In this document: piece after piece, positions 7,100 to 12,333 of the stretch | How the letters are laid out: the number at the start of each line of letters is the position of its first letter | How positions within the stretch are numbered: the stretch's first letter is position 1 | Origin: Bacteroidales bacterium | Lineage (GTDB): Bacteria > Bacteroidota > Bacteroidia > Bacteroidales > SMBSF77 | Length of the DNA stretch: 12,333 nt | Assembly: GCA_021106655.1 (NCBI GenBank) | Contig: JAIOTT010000260.1 | Coordinates: forward strand, 1-12,333 | Direction: 5' to 3' | Position numbers and translations under genes: made by a program | Notes under the pieces: model-generated | What the model saw: the letters and a program-made list of their open reading frames with translations, nothing else | Databases searched by the model: none | What the model was told of the DNA's origin: nothing

Positions 7100-8444
7100 A
7101 GATTATCCTTTTAATGTTGAGACGCAATTAATTGCGTCTCAACGGTTATTTGCGCCTCTACGATTAATTGCGATATTATTTATTCTATTATTTTTTAACC
7201 TGAATTTTTCCCATGCCCAGGATACAGTTAAAGTAATGCACTATAACCTCCTGAATTATGGAAACACAACAGGATATTGCAACACTTCAAATAATAATAT
7301 TGATGATAAAGATCCCTGGCTCAGGGAGATCCTGAACTATGTGAAGCCGGATATTTTAACTGTTAATGAGATAGGAGCTAACACCAACATTCACCAACGA
7401 CTTTTAGATAGTACTCTTAATGTTAATGGCATAGGACATTACGCTAAATCTGTATTTACAAATATGGCAGGATCCTATATTTTGAATATGCTTTACTATG
7501 ATACAACAAAATTTGTTCTTCATTCCCAGGATGTTGTCCAGCCCGTTACCGTCAGGGATATTAATATTTATAAACTTTATTACAGATCTGCTGATCTTGC
7601 AATCAGCCATGATACTATTTTTATTATCTGCCTTGCAGCACATCTAAAAGCAGGTAATAATTCAGGTGATGCAGCAACACGTGCTGTAATGACTTTGAAT
7701 ATGATGAACTACTTAAGCACTAATTACAGCGAAGGCAATTTTTTGTTTTGTGGTGATTATAACACTTATACCAGTTCTGCAACAGCTTATCAAAACCTGG
7801 TAAATTATTCAAATGTGAATTATCGATTTCATGATCCTATCAACAGACCGGGAGGCTGGAATAATAATTCATCTTTTGCAGATATTCATACCCAGTCAAC
7901 TCATTCTTCTTCTAACGGCTGTGCTTCAGGAGGAGGAATGGACGATCGTTTTGACCAGATCTTAATTTCTGAAAAGATCATAAACGGAAGTGAAAAGGTA
8001 GAGTATATCTATGGTTCCTACACTGCAGTTGGCCAGGATGAATTGCATTTTAATCAATCGATTAATGGAACCCCCACTAATACAAGCGTTCCTGCTGATG
8101 TTTTGAATGCTTTGTATAATATGTCGGATCATTTACCGGTAACACTCGACTTGAAGATTACTAGTAGTACTTCATCCATTGAAGATAAATCGAGTAATGA
8201 TATTCAGATTGATTTTATAAATCCTGTTAATGATGTGATGGATATCAGGATTACCTCAAGCCCGAATGATTCAGTAATTCTGGAGATTTATTCAAGGCTT
8301 GGCACCCAGTTAGAGCAAAGATCTATAAGTCTTGGAGATGCTGAGTGTACCATTGATCTGACAGCTTATCCTGTTGGATTGTATTTTCTTGTAATCAGGG
8401 ATTCAGGAGGGAGCTTCTATTCTGAAAAATTTATTAAGATCTAA
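7086..8444 (+). CDS. Secreted endonuclease/exonuclease/phosphatase-family protein with T9SS sorting domain
   Basis: 452 residues. A long N-terminal region ends in a signal peptide (hydrophobic core about 27-40, likely cleavage after Ser-His-Ala44). The EEP-fold domain spans about 47-358 and shows the expected metal and catalytic residues: Asn54 (MHYN), Glu95 (VNEIG), His186 (AAHLK), Asp224 and Asn226 (GDYN), MDDRFDQI (285-292) and Asp348-His349 (SDHLPV). Residues about 372-452 form a type A T9SS C-terminal sorting domain (FINPVNDVMDI near its start, YPVGLYFLVI and KFIKI at its end), so the protein should be exported and then passed through the outer membrane by T9SS. It may be a nuclease or a phosphatase; the substrate is unknown. 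The only standard in-frame start is ATG 7086, inside gatD. The codons just after it carry a palindrome and 18-bp repeats, so the true start is uncertain. Confidence 0.85.
   Translation: MLENRDYPFNVETQLIASQRLFAPLRLIAILFILLFFNLNFSHAQDTVKVMHYNLLNYGNTTGYCNTSNNNIDDKDPWLREILNYVKPDILTVNEIGANTNIHQRLLDSTLNVNGIGHYAKSVFTNMAGSYILNMLYYDTTKFVLHSQDVVQPVTVRDINIYKLYYRSADLAISHDTIFIICLAAHLKAGNNSGDAATRAVMTLNMMNYLSTNYSEGNFLFCGDYNTYTSSATAYQNLVNYSNVNYRFHDPINRPGGWNNNSSFADIHTQSTHSSSNGCASGGGMDDRFDQILISEKIINGSEKVEYIYGSYTAVGQDELHFNQSINGTPTNTSVPADVLNALYNMSDHLPVTLDLKITSSTSSIEDKSSNDIQIDFINPVNDVMDIRITSSPNDSVILEIYSRLGTQLEQRSISLGDAECTIDLTAYPVGLYFLVIRDSGGSFYSEKFIKI
7116..7143. repeat. 28-bp perfect palindrome within the 5' end of the nuclease gene
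   Basis: The left half GTTGAGACGCAATT (7116-7129) is followed without a loop by its exact reverse complement (7130-7143). It lies 16 bases after the gatD stop and in frame with the next gene. It resembles the GAGACGC...GCGTCTC palindromic repeats scattered through Bacteroidota and cyanobacterial intergenic DNA (from general knowledge). It could act as a transcript stem but has no following T-run, so it is not a typical terminator. Confidence 0.9.
7128..7181 (+). repeat. Three 18-bp in-frame direct repeats (third one partial)
   Basis: Units begin at 7128, 7146 and 7164 and share the pattern TTA-(A/T)TT-GCG. The first two also share a terminal CG(G/A) codon. Translated they read LIASQR, LFAPLR and LIAILF, where the last merges into the hydrophobic core of the signal peptide. 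The first unit overlaps the right arm of the palindrome, so the array looks like repeated right arms of the same element. Confidence 0.75.
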
Positions 8445-8464
8445 TAAAATCAAATCCATCAATA

Positions 8465-10495
8465 ATGAAAAAATCATATTTATTATCTGTTTTGTTACTT
8501 ATTCTTATAACATTATTAAGTTTTGCACAAAAAGTTCCAATAAAATTCGGGAAAATTGACATTGAAGATCTTAAAATGAGTGTGTATGAAAAAGACACAA
8601 GTGAAGTAGCCAATGTATTATGTGATTATGGTAATTTGTATTTTATATATTCTGACCAATATGGCTTTCAGTACAAATTTGATAGAATAATAAGAATTAA
8701 GATCTTTAAAAAAGGTGGTTATAAATATGCTGATTTTGAAATCCCATTATATCATAAAGGCAATAACCAGGAAAAAATAACAAGCCTAAAAGCTTTCACT
8801 TATAATATTGAAAATGGAAAAGTTGTTAAAGATAAATTAGCAAAAAATGCTGTTTATACTGAAAAAACAAGCAAATATCGAGATAAGCAAAAATTTACAA
8901 TGCCAAATGTCAAAGAAGGGTCAATTATTGAAATTCAATATTCAATTAAATCTGATTATTTATTTAATCTCAGAAAATGGAAGTTTCAAAATACTATCCC
9001 TGTTAAATGGAGTGAGTATCGTGTCAGGATACCGGAATATTATTATTATAAACAATTGTTTACAGGGTATGAGCCTTTAATAATTAATGAGAAAAGTACT
9101 ATACCAGAGAAATTTACTTATTCAAGATCTGTAGAGCAGCTGAATACAACAGTTAAATCTACAAATACGGTTCTTTCTTCTTTTGAATCAAATTCTAATG
9201 TTTATCGATGGGCAGCTAAGGATGTTCCTGCATTTAAAAAAGAATCTCATATAACATCTGTTAAGAATTATATAACATATATTGGATTTGAGTTATCTAC
9301 AACTAAATACCCTAATTCCACGATGAAATTTTATTCGAAAACATGGGAATCAATAAATACAACTTTATTAGAGAGCGAAAATTTTGGAATAAGACTAAAT
9401 AGAACAAAATTTATTGAAGATGATGTTGAAAAAATCAGCTCAAATTACAATAGCGAATTTGATAAAATGATTGCTGTTTATGATTTTGTAAAAACAAATT
9501 TAAAATGGAATGATCATAACAGGGTTTTTGCTGATAAAAGCCTTAAAAAAACTTATGATGATAGAGCGGGAAGTAGTTCTGAAATAAATTTATTTCTTAC
9601 AATGATGTTAAGAGAAGTAGGCTTATCAGCTAACCCTATAATATTAAGCACAAGAAAAAACGGAATAATTCATCCTCTATATCCTTCGACTAATAAATTA
9701 AATTATGTGATTTCATATGTTAAGATAAATGATAATGAATATTTACTTGACGCTACTGAAAAAAATTGCCCGTATTATTTAATTCCACAAAGATGTTTGA
9801 ACGGAAAAGGTAGAATAATTAGTGAGAAATTTACTGATTGGATAGACCTTACTCCTAAAAGGTCTCATAAATATATTGTTAATTCAGACTTTAAAATAAA
9901 TGATAAGTTTGAATTAACAGGAAAAATAAGCACGGTAAAATATGATTACGCTGCATTAGAATTTAGGAATAATTTAGAAAAGGAAACCAATATTGACAAA
10001 TATGTTGAGAAGTTAATGGAAAAAAATCAGGGATTAGAAATCGATAGTTTTAATATTAGTCAAATTGATAGTATCAATCTTCCTGTTAAAGAAGAATACA
10101 ATGTAGTAATATCTGACAAGATAGAATTAGCAGGTGATTTAATAATTTTTAATCCTATGTTATATGATAAACTAATAGAAAACCCATTTAAACTGGAAGA
10201 GAGGGAATACCCTATTGATTTCGCATATCCCAGAGAAAAAACATATATCTTAAACTTTTACATTCCTGATGGATATATATTAGAAGAAAAACCACAGGAT
10301 TTAGAAATATCACTTCCTGACAATGCTGCAATTTTTAATTTTAATATTAAGAAAGACGGGAGACTTATACAGGTAACAAGTATGGTGAATATTAACAAAA
10401 CAATGTTTGTTCAGTATGAATATCAGGATTTAAAAAAATTTTATACTAGAATAATAGAAAAACATGCTGAACAGATAGTTCTTAAAAAGATATAA
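8465..10495 (+). CDS. DUF3857 / transglutaminase-like protein with degenerate active site
   Basis: 676 residues. A signal peptide (hydrophobic 5-20, likely cleavage after Ala21 in SFAQ) sends it to the periplasm or cell envelope. The DUF3857 domain covers roughly 45-240 (FTMPNVKEGSIIEIQYSI at 144-161 is characteristic) and a transglutaminase-like core about 330-435. In the core the Cys position of the family 'G-D-C' motif is Ser371 (AGSSSEINL), the His position is Tyr414 (LNYVISYV), and only Asp429 (LLDATE) remains. A C-terminal beta-rich domain follows (about 465-670). It is therefore probably not a thiol enzyme and may bind or scaffold. It is 20 bases after the nuclease gene and three bases before a second DUF3857 gene, so an operon is likely. 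Its base composition is visibly more AT-rich than the genes before 7100. The physiological role is unknown. Confidence 0.85.
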   Translation: MKKSYLLSVLLLILITLLSFAQKVPIKFGKIDIEDLKMSVYEKDTSEVANVLCDYGNLYFIYSDQYGFQYKFDRIIRIKIFKKGGYKYADFEIPLYHKGNNQEKITSLKAFTYNIENGKVVKDKLAKNAVYTEKTSKYRDKQKFTMPNVKEGSIIEIQYSIKSDYLFNLRKWKFQNTIPVKWSEYRVRIPEYYYYKQLFTGYEPLIINEKSTIPEKFTYSRSVEQLNTTVKSTNTVLSSFESNSNVYRWAAKDVPAFKKESHITSVKNYITYIGFELSTTKYPNSTMKFYSKTWESINTTLLESENFGIRLNRTKFIEDDVEKISSNYNSEFDKMIAVYDFVKTNLKWNDHNRVFADKSLKKTYDDRAGSSSEINLFLTMMLREVGLSANPIILSTRKNGIIHPLYPSTNKLNYVISYVKINDNEYLLDATEKNCPYYLIPQRCLNGKGRIISEKFTDWIDLTPKRSHKYIVNSDFKINDKFELTGKISTVKYDYAALEFRNNLEKETNIDKYVEKLMEKNQGLEIDSFNISQIDSINLPVKEEYNVVISDKIELAGDLIIFNPMLYDKLIENPFKLEEREYPIDFAYPREKTYILNFYIPDGYILEEKPQDLEISLPDNAAIFNFNIKKDGRLIQVTSMVNINKTMFVQYEYQDLKKFYTRIIEKHAEQIVLKKI

Positions 10496-10498
10496 ATA

Positions 10499-12333
10499 AT
10501 GATCAAAATTAATATATTATTATTTTTTGTGTTTATATGTGTTCAAAATGTTACACCTGCCGAAATCAAATATAATGTTGGTAATATTCCTGACAACCTA
10601 ACTAAAAATGCTAATGCTGTTGTTCGTATTAATGAAACTGTTTTTACCATTAATTCAATAAATAATGCTACTTTAAAAGTAAAATATGCAATTACTATAC
10701 TTAACGAAAGTGGTGATTATTTGGCGCAGTTCATAGAGTATTATGATAAGTTAATTTTGATTAGCAATATTGAGGGAAAAATATATAATGCCGCAGGAGA
10801 ATTAATTTTAAAAGTAAAAAAATCAGACATTAAAGATTATAGTGCAGTATCAGGTTATTCTTTATATGAAGATGACAGGGTAAAATATATAAGGCCTGTT
10901 ATAAATAAATATCCTTATACTGTTGAATATGAGTATATGCTTAAATATAATGGTTTGTTACATTATCCAACATGGCAGGCTATTGACAAATATGAAGTAT
11001 CTCTACAAAAAGCAGTATTTATTGTTAATGTACCTATTGAGTTAGAATTCAGATATAAAGAATTTAACCTTGTTAATAATGTGGAGATAAGTACAGCTAA
11101 TAATATTAGCACTTACAAATGGCTTCTTGAAAATATTAATGCATATGAAAAAGAGCCATTTTCTCCGTACCCTTATGAAATTGTTCCAACCGTTATAACA
11201 GCTCCTAATGATTTTAAAATTGCAGGATATTCAGGCAATATGGAAACATGGAAAAATATAGGAATATGGCAAAATAAATTATTATCAGGTAGAGATGAGT
11301 TGCCTGAAGAAACCATATCTGAAATAAAAAGATATGTTGAAGGAATAGATGATGACATAGAAAAGGTGAAGAAAGTATATGAATATATTCAATCAAAAAC
11401 AAGGTATGTTAGTATTCAACTTGGTATTGGAGGATGGCAGCCATTTCCTGCTTCTGATGTTGATGAGGTCGGATACGGTGATTGTAAAGCTCTCTCAAAT
11501 TATACAAAAGCATTATTGAAAAATATTGGTGTTGATTCATATTATACATTAGTTAAAGCAGGTAATGTGTCGAATATTTATACAGATTTCCCTAATCTTA
11601 ACTTTAATCATATTATATTATGTGTTCCGGTTAATAATGACACTATTTGGTTAGAATGTACAAGCCAGACTAATCCGTTTGGTTATATTGGTAATTTTAC
11701 TGACGATAGAGATGTTTTATTAATTAAAAAAAATGGCGGAGAAATTGCTCATACAAAAGTTTATAATCAGTCTGATAATACACAATACAGAAAAGCAACG
11801 ATAACATTAAATGAAAATGGAGAAGGAAATTGTGTGATTACTACTAAATATGCAGGATTACAATATGATAATATTAAAAAATTATTTAATAAGAACTTTG
11901 AAGATCAAAAGAAAATATTATATGATCATATTGATATTGAGAATGTTAACATCAAAGATATTAATATTGAAAAACAAGCGGATATTATTCCTGAGGCCAA
12001 ATTATATTTATCTATTACACTAAATAAATATACTTCAATGAGTGGTAAGCGAATGTTTGTTCCAATAAATTTAACGAATAAATTTACTTATGTACCCAAG
12101 AAATTAATTAACAGGAAAACAGACATATTACTAAAATTTGCCTATCATGATACTGATACAATTATATATCATCTGCCTGAAAATTTTGAAGTTGAGTATC
12201 TGCCCGAAAATACCGAAATAAATTCACAATTTGGAGAGTATTCTACTTCAATAAAACAAAATGGTAATATTGTAACATATGTTCGCGATTTAAAGATGAA
12301 TAAAGGCAGGTATCCTGCAATTGAATATGAAAA
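10499..12333 (+). CDS. DUF3857 / transglutaminase-like protein, 3' end cut by window edge
   Basis: An open frame of 611 codons from ATG 10499 to the window edge with no stop; the family length suggests little is missing. A signal peptide (hydrophobic 5-17, likely cleavage after Thr-Pro-Ala21) precedes a DUF3857 domain (about 35-225), a transglutaminase-like core (about 285-390) and a C-terminal domain. The core keeps Cys329 in VGYGDCKALSNYTKALL and His371 in NFNHIILCV. The third residue is Glu386 (WLECTSQ) where classical transglutaminases have Asp. It could thus be an active thiol protease or transglutaminase acting in the periplasm, but the substrate is unknown. It starts three bases after the stop of the preceding DUF3857 gene, which implies translational coupling. 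The two proteins share architecture but differ strongly in sequence, so they are old paralogues. Confidence 0.85.
   Translation, partial: MIKINILLFFVFICVQNVTPAEIKYNVGNIPDNLTKNANAVVRINETVFTINSINNATLKVKYAITILNESGDYLAQFIEYYDKLILISNIEGKIYNAAGELILKVKKSDIKDYSAVSGYSLYEDDRVKYIRPVINKYPYTVEYEYMLKYNGLLHYPTWQAIDKYEVSLQKAVFIVNVPIELEFRYKEFNLVNNVEISTANNISTYKWLLENINAYEKEPFSPYPYEIVPTVITAPNDFKIAGYSGNMETWKNIGIWQNKLLSGRDELPEETISEIKRYVEGIDDDIEKVKKVYEYIQSKTRYVSIQLGIGGWQPFPASDVDEVGYGDCKALSNYTKALLKNIGVDSYYTLVKAGNVSNIYTDFPNLNFNHIILCVPVNNDTIWLECTSQTNPFGYIGNFTDDRDVLLIKKNGGEIAHTKVYNQSDNTQYRKATITLNENGEGNCVITTKYAGLQYDNIKKLFNKNFEDQKKILYDHIDIENVNIKDINIEKQADIIPEAKLYLSITLNKYTSMSGKRMFVPINLTNKFTYVPKKLINRKTDILLKFAYHDTDTIIYHLPENFEVEYLPENTEINSQFGEYSTSIKQNGNIVTYVRDLKMNKGRYPAIEYE

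Noticed and set aside
7116..7143. Palindrome as a rho-independent terminator of gatD
   Set aside because: It has no loop and no T-run after it, and it lies inside the next open frame.

Overview
The window looks like a chromosomal segment of a Bacteroidota bacterium, probably Bacteroidales-like. The evidence is low GC content, almost no Shine-Dalgarno sites before the genes, upstream elements of the TTTG / TAnnTTTG type used by the Bacteroidota housekeeping sigma factor, a type IX secretion (T9SS) C-terminal sorting domain, and DUF3857/transglutaminase-like envelope proteins typical of this phylum.

Layout. (1) Positions 1-552, minus strand: the 5' part of an unrecognised secreted protein that runs off the left edge. 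(2) Positions 553-809: a divergent intergenic region holding eight tandem heptamers and two candidate promoters facing right. (3) Positions 810-3549: the conserved housekeeping cluster yceD/DUF177 - rpmF (L32) - plsX - fabH. This links a ribosome-related protein and a ribosomal protein to the first steps of phospholipid and fatty-acid synthesis. (4) Positions 3692-7099: gatE then gatD, which together encode a complete archaeal-type Glu-tRNA(Gln) amidotransferase. (5) Positions 7086-8444: a secreted endonuclease/exonuclease/phosphatase-family protein with a T9SS tail. Its first codons contain a 28-bp perfect palindrome and 18-bp in-frame repeats. (6) Positions 8465-12333: two consecutive DUF3857/transglutaminase-like periplasmic proteins. 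The first has lost the catalytic Cys and His. The second keeps Cys and His and runs off the right edge.

The main point of interest is the gatE-gatD pair. GatDE is described as the archaeal enzyme that makes Gln-tRNA(Gln) by amidating misacylated Glu-tRNA(Gln). Bacteria normally use GatCAB or, as is common in Bacteroidota, charge tRNA(Gln) directly with GlnRS. Both subunits look full length and keep their recognisable catalytic motifs, and they sit beside housekeeping genes. Whether the pair is an acquired second route to Gln-tRNA, the only route, or a repurposed enzyme cannot be decided from this window.

No RNA genes, CRISPR arrays, insertion sequences or phage genes were seen. No gene-free stretch exceeds 300 bases; the longest is 553-809.
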